From a bacterium (GTDB lineage Bacteria; JACRDZ01; JAQUKH01), in contig JAQUKH010000003.1 of assembly GCA_028719205.1 (NCBI GenBank), forward strand, positions 1 to 39,592: 39,592 bases of DNA, written 5' to 3'. The notes below the pieces were generated by a model that saw nothing but the letters and a program-made list of their open reading frames with translations, made no database searches and had not been told where the DNA came from. Of the stretch, positions 33,794-39,592 are shown one piece after another. The first letter of the stretch is position 1. The number at the start of each line of letters is the position of its first letter. Made by a program: the position numbers and the translations under genes.

Positions 33794-34641
33794 TGGATGA
33801 TCAAAAAAATATTGATCAAAACAGATTTTACACTATTCTTCTTTTTTCTTCTGTTTTTATACTTTATCTGCCGACATTTTATAAACTATATATGTGGTGG
33901 GAAAGTGACGTTAATTATAACCATGGGATTATTATTCCGTTAGCCGCGATTTATTTGATTTGGAAAAAAAGGGATATTTTAAAAACATTAAGAGCGGAAT
34001 CTTATACCCCGGGAATATACTTAATATTAGTGGGTATTATTTTTTATTTTATCGGAATAAGAATAGAATTTCTGAGAATAGCTATTTTTTCTTTTTTTTC
34101 TGTTCTTTTTGGGCTTCTTCTTTATTTTTACGGGAAGGAAGTTACGCGTGAATTATTATTTCCGATTTGTTTTCTTTTGTTAATGATCCCTATCCCTTAT
34201 ATCGATGGGCTTACCTTACCTTTAAAACTATTTGCGTCTATGGTATCAGCGGGATTTATTAAATTGATAGGGATACCGGTTATACGCAATGGAAATCTTA
34301 TTTACCTTAAAAATTTTACCTTTGAGGTAGCAACTTCGTGCAGCGGCCTGAAATCTATTGTTTTGGTTACAACAGTTGGAATATTCTATGCGTATATTAT
34401 GCAAAAAAGTTTATCAAGAAGATTATTTATTTCTATTTCATCAATTTTTATTGCTATTGTAGCCAATATTTCAAGGATTGTTTTAACCGCTCTTGTATCC
34501 TATTATTTTGGAGAAAAGCTGGCGTTTAAATTTACACACGATTTTTCAGGTATTTTTGTTTTTATAATAGCCGGAGCTATGCTGGTTATAACCGGGGAGG
34601 CTGTAAATTGGATATTTCGAGAAAAAACTACTGGATATTAA
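33793..34641 (+). CDS. Exosortase (XrtA-like, PEP-CTERM sorting enzyme)
   Basis: An integral-membrane transpeptidase-like protein of 282 residues with about eight hydrophobic segments. Family residues are all present: NYNHGIIIPLAAIYLIW (His44-Gly45), the catalytic cysteine in VATSCSGLKSIVLV (Cys183), Arg228 in VANISRIVLTAL and His249 in KFTHDFSGIFVF. Exosortases recognise the C-terminal PEP-CTERM signal, and a protein with that signal is encoded at 38131, about 3.5 kb downstream. Here EpsI is a separate gene, whereas in XrtA-type enzymes it can be fused. The start overlaps the glycosyl-phosphotransferase stop. Subtype assignment beyond the family is not made. Confidence 0.92.
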   Translation: MDDQKNIDQNRFYTILLFSSVFILYLPTFYKLYMWWESDVNYNHGIIIPLAAIYLIWKKRDILKTLRAESYTPGIYLILVGIIFYFIGIRIEFLRIAIFSFFSVLFGLLLYFYGKEVTRELLFPICFLLLMIPIPYIDGLTLPLKLFASMVSAGFIKLIGIPVIRNGNLIYLKNFTFEVATSCSGLKSIVLVTTVGIFYAYIMQKSLSRRLFISISSIFIAIVANISRIVLTALVSYYFGEKLAFKFTHDFSGIFVFIIAGAMLVITGEAVNWIFREKTTGY

Positions 34642-35264
34642 CAGGAATATTTTTATTCCTGAGTATTATTATATATCCTATGTCACTAAATAAGGAAATG
34701 TGGCCGAAGGATCTTGACCTTTCGAGGTTTCCCCGTATAATAGGCGATTGGGAAGTTACTGAGGAATTACCTGTTACTGATGAATTATTGCCCACTGAAG
34801 TCAGGGAAGGCAGGGCAATTGGTTTTAAATCTTTCAGCAGAAAATATACAAATAAAGAGGGTAATTCTGTTTGGTTATATATAGGGTATTTCAATTATGA
34901 GAAAGGCGCTTATTCTCATAATCCTGCAAGATGTTATTTATCTCAGGGCTGGACAGTTATGGATGAAAAAATAGAAAAAATTGAAATGCCGGGGGATGTT
35001 AATGTAAATAGAATGTCCGCGCAAATGGGGCCGGTACAACAAATAGTTCTTTTTTGGTTCCAAATAGATAATGGAGTTTATACCGATAAATTCAAACATC
35101 GATTAAAAATTCTAAAAAATGCTTTATTTAATGGGCGGTTAGACGCGGTAATAATTAGTTTAACTTGTGATACTGAAAAGGATAACATTAACAACATAGT
35201 TCGATTTGAAAAAGATTTTGCAAAAGAGGTAATACCTGTTATTCCTAAATATCTACCCCAATAG
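34608..35264 (+). CDS. epsI: EpsI, exosortase-associated protein (DUF3485)
   Basis: A 218-residue protein with an N-terminal anchor (about 9-25) that puts the rest in the periplasm. FPRIIGDWEV (41-50) and the signature GAYSHNPARCYLSQGW (100-115) match EpsI (TIGR02914/DUF3485), with His104, Pro106, Cys109 and Trp115 in the conserved places. EpsI proteins accompany exosortases in exopolysaccharide loci; their exact chemistry is not settled. The start is TTG at 34608, with GGGGAGG upstream, and it overlaps the exosortase end by 34 bases, so the two are translated together. Confidence 0.9.
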   Translation: MDISRKNYWILTGIFLFLSIIIYPMSLNKEMWPKDLDLSRFPRIIGDWEVTEELPVTDELLPTEVREGRAIGFKSFSRKYTNKEGNSVWLYIGYFNYEKGAYSHNPARCYLSQGWTVMDEKIEKIEMPGDVNVNRMSAQMGPVQQIVLFWFQIDNGVYTDKFKHRLKILKNALFNGRLDAVIISLTCDTEKDNINNIVRFEKDFAKEVIPVIPKYLPQ

Positions 35265-35286
35265 GAATGGGTGATTATACATACCT

Positions 35287-35306
35287 GCCCGCTCCAGGCG
35301 GGTTTT
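35287..35306 (+). terminator. GC-rich hairpin with T-run after epsI
   Basis: GCCCGC (35287-35292) pairs with GCGGGT (35298-35303), including one G-T pair, around a TCCAG loop, and TTTT follows directly. It lies 23 bases after the epsI stop. It may end the long polysaccharide transcript. The sequence is unusually GC-rich for the region and resembles the element at 8828. Confidence 0.6.
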
Positions 35307-35344
35307 AGAAAGATTTTATAAATAAAAACAGGAGAAATAGATTG

Positions 35345-36664
35345 ATGGATTTTAATACTAAAAATATTAAAGAACAAAAAATTGCTGTTGTAGGGCTTGG
35401 ATATGTAGGATTACCGCTTGCGGTTGAGTTCGGAAAGATTCTCAAAACCATAGGTTTGGATATTAACAAAAACAGGATAAATGAGTTAAATAAAAATTAC
35501 GATTACAATAATGAAATCTCAAAGGAAACATTTAAATCAGCTTCACTTCTGGAGTTTTCGTATGATTTTAAACGGTTAAAAGAATCGAATTTTATAATAG
35601 TGGCAGTACCTACTCCAATAACAAAACATAACGTTCCAGATCTATATTGTTTAGAAAGCGCGACGGAACTTGTAGGTAAAAACATGGGAAAAGGAAGTAT
35701 TGTGGTATTTGAATCAACTGTTTATCCGGGAGTTACCGAAGATGTATGTGTTCCCATTTTAGAGAAATTTTCCAAATTAAAATACAAAAAGGATTTTAAA
35801 GTTGGTTACTCCCCTGAAAGGATTAATCCGGGAGATACCGAACATACAATTGCAAAAGTAATTAAAGTTGTTTCAGGTTGCGACAATGATACCCTTGATA
35901 ATGTAGCCGCTGTTTATGGTTTAATTGCAAAGGCGGGTGTGTATAAGGCGGAATCCATCAAATGCGCTGAAGCGGCAAAAGTTATAGAAAATACCCAGAG
36001 AGATTTGAATATCGCGCTTATGAATGAATTGGCAATAATTTTTAATAAGATGGGTATTGATACCAAATCTGTTCTTGAAGCTGCCGGGACAAAATGGAAT
36101 TTTATTAAAATGAACCCGGGGCTGGTTGGCGGGCATTGTATCGGTGTGGATCCATATTATCTTACATTTAAAGCCGAAGAGATCGGTTACAATCCTCAGG
36201 TTATACTTGCCGGCCGCAGAATAAATGACAATATGGGGAAATATATCGCTGAACAAACTGTTAAACTGTTGATTGAGGCAGGGAAAACTGTTAAAGATTC
36301 TAAGGTTTTAGTTTTGGGAATAACTTTTAAAGAGAATATTAAAGATATTCGCAACAGCAGGGTTATTGATATAATTAATGAGCTTAAGGAATATGGAATT
36401 AAAGTAATTGTGTGCGACCCTCTTGCGGGTAAGGAAGAAGTTGAACATGAGTATGGAATTAAACTTGAGAATTATGATGCAAAACTAAAGTCTGACGCGG
36501 TTATAATTGCGGTTAATCATGCTAAGTTTAAAAATATTTTAAATATACAAAAGTTAAAGAATCATATGTCTGGAAAAAACAAAAAAGGTGTAGTTGTTGA
36601 TGTTAAAGGAATGTTTGAACCGAAAGTTTTTAATGGTTCGGGAATGCTCTATTGGAGGCTGTAA
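35345..36664 (+). CDS. UDP-N-acetyl-hexosamine dehydrogenase (TviB/WbpO/WecC-like)
   Basis: The 439-residue cytoplasmic enzyme oxidises C6 of a UDP-sugar to the uronate with two NAD+ steps. It has the Rossmann motif GLGYVG (17-22), FESTVYPGVTEDVC, GYSPERINPGD, and the catalytic cysteine in GGHCIGVDPYYL (Cys265). This last form is typical of the UDP-GalNAc/ManNAc branch rather than UDP-glucose dehydrogenase. LGITFKENIKDIRNS begins the C-terminal UDP-binding domain. The TTG at 35342 directly before the ATG is an equal candidate start (AGGAG at 35330-35334 is 7 or 10 bases away). It probably supplies a uronic acid for the glycan together with the next gene. Exact substrate is inferred. Confidence 0.9.
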   Translation: MDFNTKNIKEQKIAVVGLGYVGLPLAVEFGKILKTIGLDINKNRINELNKNYDYNNEISKETFKSASLLEFSYDFKRLKESNFIIVAVPTPITKHNVPDLYCLESATELVGKNMGKGSIVVFESTVYPGVTEDVCVPILEKFSKLKYKKDFKVGYSPERINPGDTEHTIAKVIKVVSGCDNDTLDNVAAVYGLIAKAGVYKAESIKCAEAAKVIENTQRDLNIALMNELAIIFNKMGIDTKSVLEAAGTKWNFIKMNPGLVGGHCIGVDPYYLTFKAEEIGYNPQVILAGRRINDNMGKYIAEQTVKLLIEAGKTVKDSKVLVLGITFKENIKDIRNSRVIDIINELKEYGIKVIVCDPLAGKEEVEHEYGIKLENYDAKLKSDAVIIAVNHAKFKNILNIQKLKNHMSGKNKKGVVVDVKGMFEPKVFNGSGMLYWRL

Positions 36665-36677
36665 AAAAAACATATAT

Positions 36678-37646
36678 ATGAAAACAATAATATTAACGGG
36701 TGCTGCAGGTTTTATCGGCGCGAATACTGCAGGAAAACTGCTTAAAAAAAATGTTCAAGTTATTGGAGTGGATAACTTAAATGATTATTATGACATCAGG
36801 CTGAAAACTTATCGCCTTGAGCAATTAAAAAAATTTAAAAATTTCAAATTTTACAAATTGGATATTGAGAATATTTCCGGTTTAAGAACTATTTTTAAAA
36901 AATATAAACCGGAAGCAGTAATTAATCTGGCTGCCCGAGCTGGAGTTCGATACAGCATGGAGAATCCTTTTGTGTATATGTCTACAAATGCCGTAGGGAC
37001 ATTAAATCTTCTGGAGATTTGTAAAGAATATGAAACTAAAAAATTTGTTTTGGCTTCGACTTCATCTTTATACGCTGGCCAAAAAATGCCTTTTAAAGAA
37101 ACATTAGCTGTAAACACGCCTATTTCTCCTTATGCCGCGAGCAAAAAGGCAGCAGAAGCTATGTGTTACACATATAATTATCTTTATGGTTTGGATATAA
37201 CAATTTTAAGATATTTTACTGTTTATGGGCCTGCCGGCCGTCCGGATATGAGTATTTTCAGGTTTATAAAATGGATAGACGAGGGAAAGCCTCTTGAACT
37301 TTTTGGAGATGGGAATCAAAGCAGGGATTTTACTTATGTGGATGATATTGCGAGAGGCACTATAAATGCTTTAAAAATGGTAAATTTTAAAGTAATAAAT
37401 CTCGGTGGAAATGATCCCTATAAATTAAATTATGTTATTAAACTTATAGAGAAATATTTACATAAAAAAGCAAATATAAAGAGTTTGCCTTTTCATAAAG
37501 CGGATATTATGGCAACTTGGGCTGATGTCGGTGAGGCAAGGAAGGTTTTAAATTGGCAGTCAAAAATTAAATTAGAGGAAGGAATAAAAAGAACAGTTAA
37601 TTGGTATACAGAAAACAAAGGCTGGCTTAAAAACATAAAAATATAA
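36678..37646 (+). CDS. UDP-glucuronate 4-epimerase-like enzyme
   Basis: A 322-residue extended short-chain dehydrogenase with GAAGFIG (8-14), GVDNLNDYYDIRLKTYRL, the AARAGVRYSMENPFVY segment, catalytic STSS near residue 130 and Tyr152/Lys156 in PYAASK. The VDNLNDYYD and AGVRYSMENP segments are characteristic of UDP-glucuronate/galacturonate 4-epimerases (CapI-like). The ATG at 36678 is chosen because the dinucleotide fold starts there; an in-frame ATG at 36594 would add 28 residues within the preceding gene. Together with the dehydrogenase it probably makes a 4-epimerised uronate for the polymer. No good ribosome-binding site is visible. Confidence 0.88.
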   Translation: MKTIILTGAAGFIGANTAGKLLKKNVQVIGVDNLNDYYDIRLKTYRLEQLKKFKNFKFYKLDIENISGLRTIFKKYKPEAVINLAARAGVRYSMENPFVYMSTNAVGTLNLLEICKEYETKKFVLASTSSLYAGQKMPFKETLAVNTPISPYAASKKAAEAMCYTYNYLYGLDITILRYFTVYGPAGRPDMSIFRFIKWIDEGKPLELFGDGNQSRDFTYVDDIARGTINALKMVNFKVINLGGNDPYKLNYVIKLIEKYLHKKANIKSLPFHKADIMATWADVGEARKVLNWQSKIKLEEGIKRTVNWYTENKGWLKNIKI

Positions 37647-37664
37647 ATTAAATGAAATTTTCTC

Positions 37665-37693
37665 TTGCATTAAATTGCGTTTTATGTTATTAT
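37665..37693 (+). promoter_or_regulatory. Sigma-70-type promoter upstream of the zinc-ribbon gene
   Basis: TTGCAT (37665-37670) and TATTAT (37688-37693) are 17 bases apart, giving a start near 37700 and a short leader before the zinc-ribbon frame. It indicates that this gene is not merely the tail of the epimerase operon. Confidence 0.5.
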
Positions 37694-37719
37694 GTAGACA
37701 AGTTTAAATGGGGGTGGGA

Positions 37720-37911
37720 ATGAAATGTCCTGTTTGTAAAAAGACAATTATTTGCACTGAGGGTAAAAAACTGAAATTAAGAAGCAGGATTGTTATTTTT
37801 GACAATGGTAAAGCTACTGCTAAATGTATTAGCTGTAAGTCTGATGTGGAAATTCCTATTAGATTTAATCGCAGTTATGAATTAGCAAATAATAGTTTTC
37901 TCAGCAGATAA
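37720..37911 (+). CDS. Small zinc-ribbon protein, function unknown
   Basis: A 63-residue protein (67 if ATG 37708 is used) with two CxxC knuckles, CPVC (residues 3-6) and CISC in TAKCISCKSDVEIPI, separated by about 27 residues. This is a compact zinc ribbon resembling small phage- and stress-type zinc fingers; no family is assigned. ATG 37720 is preferred because GGGGGTG lies just upstream, the same kind of site used by the PEP-CTERM gene (GGGGGTG at 38119). It stands between the uronate genes and the PEP-CTERM transcript, with its own promoter. A regulatory or RNA-binding role is only a guess. Confidence 0.65.
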   Translation: MKCPVCKKTIICTEGKKLKLRSRIVIFDNGKATAKCISCKSDVEIPIRFNRSYELANNSFLSR

Positions 37912-37930
37912 AAAAATCTTTAAAAATAAC

Positions 37931-37959
37931 TTGACAAAAATAATAATTTAATTTATAAT
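37931..37959 (+). promoter_or_regulatory. Near-consensus sigma-70 promoter for the PEP-CTERM leader
   Basis: A perfect TTGACA (37931-37936) and a perfect TATAAT (37954-37959) are separated by 17 bases, the best promoter in the window. Transcription should begin near 37966. It lies 20 bases past the zinc-ribbon stop. Confidence 0.8.
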
Positions 37960-37965
37960 ATTCAT

Positions 37966-38075
37966 AGTTAAAGTAGATAGTTTATAGAGTTTAAAGGGCA
38001 TAGGTCATTCAACATTGTTAATCTTATAGGCAAAAAGGACAAAAGCCGGTTAAGTAATAATTAACTGGCTTTTTT
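37966..38075 (+). ncRNA. Putative terminated leader RNA or small RNA before the PEP-CTERM gene
   Basis: From the predicted start near 37966 to the T-run ending at 38075 there is a stand-alone unit of about 110 bases with no credible reading frame: strong promoter, leader, intrinsic terminator. The PEP-CTERM gene begins 55 bases further with no promoter of its own that I can see, so its expression would need read-through. GTTAAT (38018-38023) in the leader could pair with ATTAAC (38060-38065), opening the terminator; this makes an attenuator or riboswitch-like device possible. No known riboswitch class is recognised. It could also be a free small RNA. Confidence 0.45.
38041..38075 (+). terminator. 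Intrinsic terminator in the PEP-CTERM leader
   Basis: GCCGGTTAA (38045-38053) pairs with TTAACTGGC (38061-38069), with one G-T pair and a 7-base loop. AAAA before and TTTTTT after (38070-38075) extend the stem and supply the U-tract. This is the clearest intrinsic terminator in the window. Confidence 0.85.
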
Positions 38076-38130
38076 ATTTGTTGTGATCTTTTTAGAAAAA
38101 AATAATTTTATAAAAGAAGGGGGTGAAAAA

Positions 38131-38919
38131 ATGAAAAAAATGAAACTGGGTATATTTTTGAGTTTGATTATGGCTATGTTTGCAATATCAACTGCATCCG
38201 CGGATATAATTAAGTGGACAGATTGGGAAACAGCCACACTTTATAATCCCGTTACCCTCACTAATGGAACAGCCTCTGGTACAATGGCAGGTGTGGGAGT
38301 GACTTATAGCGGAGATCTTACATTTGCACAGTTGGGTGGTGGAGCTGGAGTTGGTTATATTAATCCTGGTTCAACTTTACCTCTAAAAGGTTATTCAACT
38401 AATTTTTGGACAGAACCAAGACCAGGTACTGGACCGTACAATGGCAGGCCGTACACCGGTAATCCATATGTAAGCAATGCGCCTACACCAGCAGAGATGA
38501 TTGCAATATCTTTAAGTGGAATTACTAATACAATCACTTTTGATAGAGCAGTACTTAATCCGATAATGACAATATTAAGTCAAGGCAATTATTATTCTCC
38601 AACCCCTACGGAAGTTGCATACGCTTTTGATATGCCGTTTGAACTTCTTAGTCAAGGTCGGGGATACTGGGGCTATGACCAGAACGGTGCTAGAATCTCT
38701 CTAGATAATAAGACTTTATATGGTGAAGAGTTACACGCTGCTATAAGGTTTAATGGCTTAGTAACTTCAATTAGTTGGGTAGCCAGTCCAGAGGAATATT
38801 GGCACGGATTTACGGTGGGTATTCCAATGGTTCCTGAACCAGGTACAATGTTTTTACTTGGCAGTTTAGCAACAGGTTTATTTGGTTTTGCTGGATTACG
38901 CAAGAGATTTACAAAGTAA
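38131..38919 (+). CDS. PEP-CTERM sorting-signal protein
   Basis: The 262-residue exported protein has a Sec signal peptide (1-24, cleavage after ASA), a beta-rich body containing Gly/Pro/Tyr-rich loops (GPYNGRPYTGNPY), and a textbook PEP-CTERM tail: Pro235-Glu236-Pro237, a hydrophobic segment (about 240-256) and the basic end RKRF. The exosortase at 33793 is its probable processing enzyme. The body has no recognised enzyme domain, as is common for such proteins, which are thought to be surface or matrix components. ATG 38131 is chosen because AAGGGGGTG lies five bases upstream; an upstream frame start at 38083 has no site and would spoil the signal peptide. Expression probably depends on read-through of the terminator at 38041-38075. 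Confidence 0.92.
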   Translation: MKKMKLGIFLSLIMAMFAISTASADIIKWTDWETATLYNPVTLTNGTASGTMAGVGVTYSGDLTFAQLGGGAGVGYINPGSTLPLKGYSTNFWTEPRPGTGPYNGRPYTGNPYVSNAPTPAEMIAISLSGITNTITFDRAVLNPIMTILSQGNYYSPTPTEVAYAFDMPFELLSQGRGYWGYDQNGARISLDNKTLYGEELHAAIRFNGLVTSISWVASPEEYWHGFTVGIPMVPEPGTMFLLGSLATGLFGFAGLRKRFTK

Positions 38920-38935
38920 GTTAGTTGTGTTGAAT

Positions 38936-38951
38936 GAGTCTTAAAAGACTC
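38936..38951. repeat. Short palindrome after the PEP-CTERM gene
   Basis: GAGTCTT and AAGACTC are perfect inverted arms around AA, 17 bases after the stop. It could be an operator or a small RNA hairpin; it lacks a T-run, so it is not a clear terminator. Confidence 0.4.
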
Positions 38952-38973
38952 TAATTATTAATAAATAGAGTAA

Positions 38974-39004
38974 GAGAGAGGGTGTTTTAATAATACCCTC
39001 TCTC
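38974..39004 (+). terminator. Perfect 10-base hairpin after the PEP-CTERM gene
   Basis: GAGAGAGGGT (38974-38983) pairs exactly with ACCCTCTCTC (38995-39004), loop of 11 bases. No U-tract follows (CTCATCTTTCT), so it may stabilise the mRNA 3' end or be a factor-assisted terminator rather than a classical intrinsic one. Confidence 0.55.
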
Positions 39005-39112
39005 CTCATCTTTCTGGAAGCTAAGGGGATTAGAATATGAAAAAAAATAATTGTTTTTCATATTATAATGTGTTTAGTTATACATTATTAATAAAAATGT
39101 GAGGGATGAAAA

Positions 39113-39592
39113 ATGAAAAAAACATTACTGATTTTAGCTGTATGCGGATTTATTATTGCTGTTTCGTCTTCCGCTTTTGCGTATAGTTTTACGTTTACCG
39201 GAGGTAGTGGTGATGCTTTAGCGGAAATGGATCTTACGATTTCCGGTAATACGTTAAATATAATGTTGGATAATACATCTCCAAAGTATTCGGTTTTAGA
39301 CAGTACACACCTAAATATAGCCGCTATTACGGAATTTGGTTTTGATTTTGACAGTACTTCTGGACCTATTCAAACTCCTTCACCATGGCAAATGTCAGCA
39401 TACAGATATATTAATGGTGCATTATCTGATTCTGCAATTGTAATTGGCGGCAATCCAAATGCCAATCTTAATAAATGGACAATATCTTATGATCGTAATT
39501 TCCCTGGTGCTGGTATGAAATTAGACTACGTACCTGAAAATGGGATTGGAAATAAGAATGCTTTATATAATCCATTACTAGCTGGACAGTCT
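39113..39592 (+). CDS. Secreted protein, probable PEP-CTERM type (partial, runs off right edge)
   Basis: The frame is open for 160 codons to the window end. It starts MKKTLLILAVCGFIIAVSSS with a Sec signal peptide (1-23, cleavage after AFA). The mature part is beta-rich with Gly/Ser/Asn loops: TFTGGSGDALAEMDLTISGN and NTLNIMLDNT, the pattern of PEP-CTERM beta-sandwich proteins. The C-terminus is outside the window, so the sorting signal cannot be confirmed. GAGGGATG stands just upstream of the ATG. It lies 193 bases after the PEP-CTERM gene, so the two probably form a set of exosortase substrates. It is not a close copy of its neighbour. Confidence 0.75.
   Translation, partial: MKKTLLILAVCGFIIAVSSSAFAYSFTFTGGSGDALAEMDLTISGNTLNIMLDNTSPKYSVLDSTHLNIAAITEFGFDFDSTSGPIQTPSPWQMSAYRYINGALSDSAIVIGGNPNANLNKWTISYDRNFPGAGMKLDYVPENGIGNKNALYNPLLAGQS

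Noticed and set aside
36594-36677. Longer start for the epimerase at 36594
   Set aside because: The extra 28 residues are encoded within the dehydrogenase gene and precede the dinucleotide-binding start.
37966-38053. Cyclic-di-GMP-I (GEMM) riboswitch in the PEP-CTERM leader
   Set aside because: GGCAAA and AAAGCC occur, but the P2 hairpin with its tetraloop and the receptor are absent and the order does not fit; resemblance is too weak to call.
39051-39069. Promoter before the last gene (TATAAT at 39064-39069)
   Set aside because: The -10 is perfect but no -35 is found at 16-18 bases and there is no TGn extension; in such AT-rich DNA the match may be chance.
884-39592. CRISPR arrays, tRNA or rRNA genes, transposases, integrases
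   Set aside because: None was seen; repeats are limited to the short elements listed.

Overview
The window is two unlike pieces of DNA joined near base 880. Bases 1 to about 880 are visibly GC-rich and carry, on the minus strand, the C-terminal half of a TsaD (tRNA N6-threonylcarbamoyladenosine synthase) followed by a DUF2062 membrane protein that runs off the left edge. From about 884 onward the DNA is AT-rich, all genes lie on the plus strand, and the first reading frame is a glutamate racemase without its N-terminal half. Two unrelated genes cut in mid-frame at one point, with an abrupt composition change, point to an assembly chimera (or, less likely, a rearrangement). The first 880 bases should not be used to infer the biology of the rest.

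The AT-rich piece looks like an uncultivated Gram-negative bacterium: it has an outer-membrane barrel protein with a terminal tryptophan, lipoprotein and Sec signals, an O-antigen-type ABC exporter and an exosortase/PEP-CTERM system. Several genes start with TTG. The C-terminal domain of the glycosidase reminds me of proteins from candidate phyla such as Omnitrophica, Elusimicrobia or Firestonebacteria, but the phylum is a guess.

Layout: (1) 884-4407, housekeeping: murI (partial), rph, rdgB, and a signal-peptide HhH/outer-membrane barrel protein. (2) 4425-8827, a surface glycan module with its own promoter: a two-repeat dockerin protein, a lipoprotein with a cohesin-like domain, and a large secreted GH5-like glycosidase with a CBM-like domain. 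(3) 8911-35264, a very long exopolysaccharide/O-antigen cluster behind a strong promoter: Wzz/GumC co-polymerase, a BY-kinase with an N-terminal MshEN-like domain, an epimerase, eleven glycosyltransferases (eight GT4, three GT2), an O-antigen ligase/polymerase, a deacetylase-like protein, Wzm/Wzt, a methyltransferase, two adjacent nucleotidyltransferase-fold proteins, a polyprenyl-phosphate hexose-1-phosphate transferase, an exosortase and EpsI. (4) 35345-37646, nucleotide-sugar supply: a UDP-HexNAc-type dehydrogenase and a UDP-glucuronate-4-epimerase-like enzyme. (5) 37665-39592, a small zinc-ribbon protein, a promoter-leader-terminator unit, a PEP-CTERM protein and the start of another secreted protein.

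How it fits together: sugars are activated and epimerised, a lipid-linked glycan is primed and extended, and it is exported through Wzm/Wzt and/or polymerised with Wzz and BY-kinase control. The exosortase/EpsI pair probably processes PEP-CTERM proteins such as the one at 38131 as they reach the surface. The most unusual points are the MshEN-like (cyclic-di-GMP-type) domain on the BY-kinase, the two NTase-fold proteins inside the glycan cluster, the lipoprotein-cohesin/dockerin/glycosidase set, the terminator-gated leader in front of the PEP-CTERM gene, and a glycosyltransferase whose only plausible start codon is ATT.
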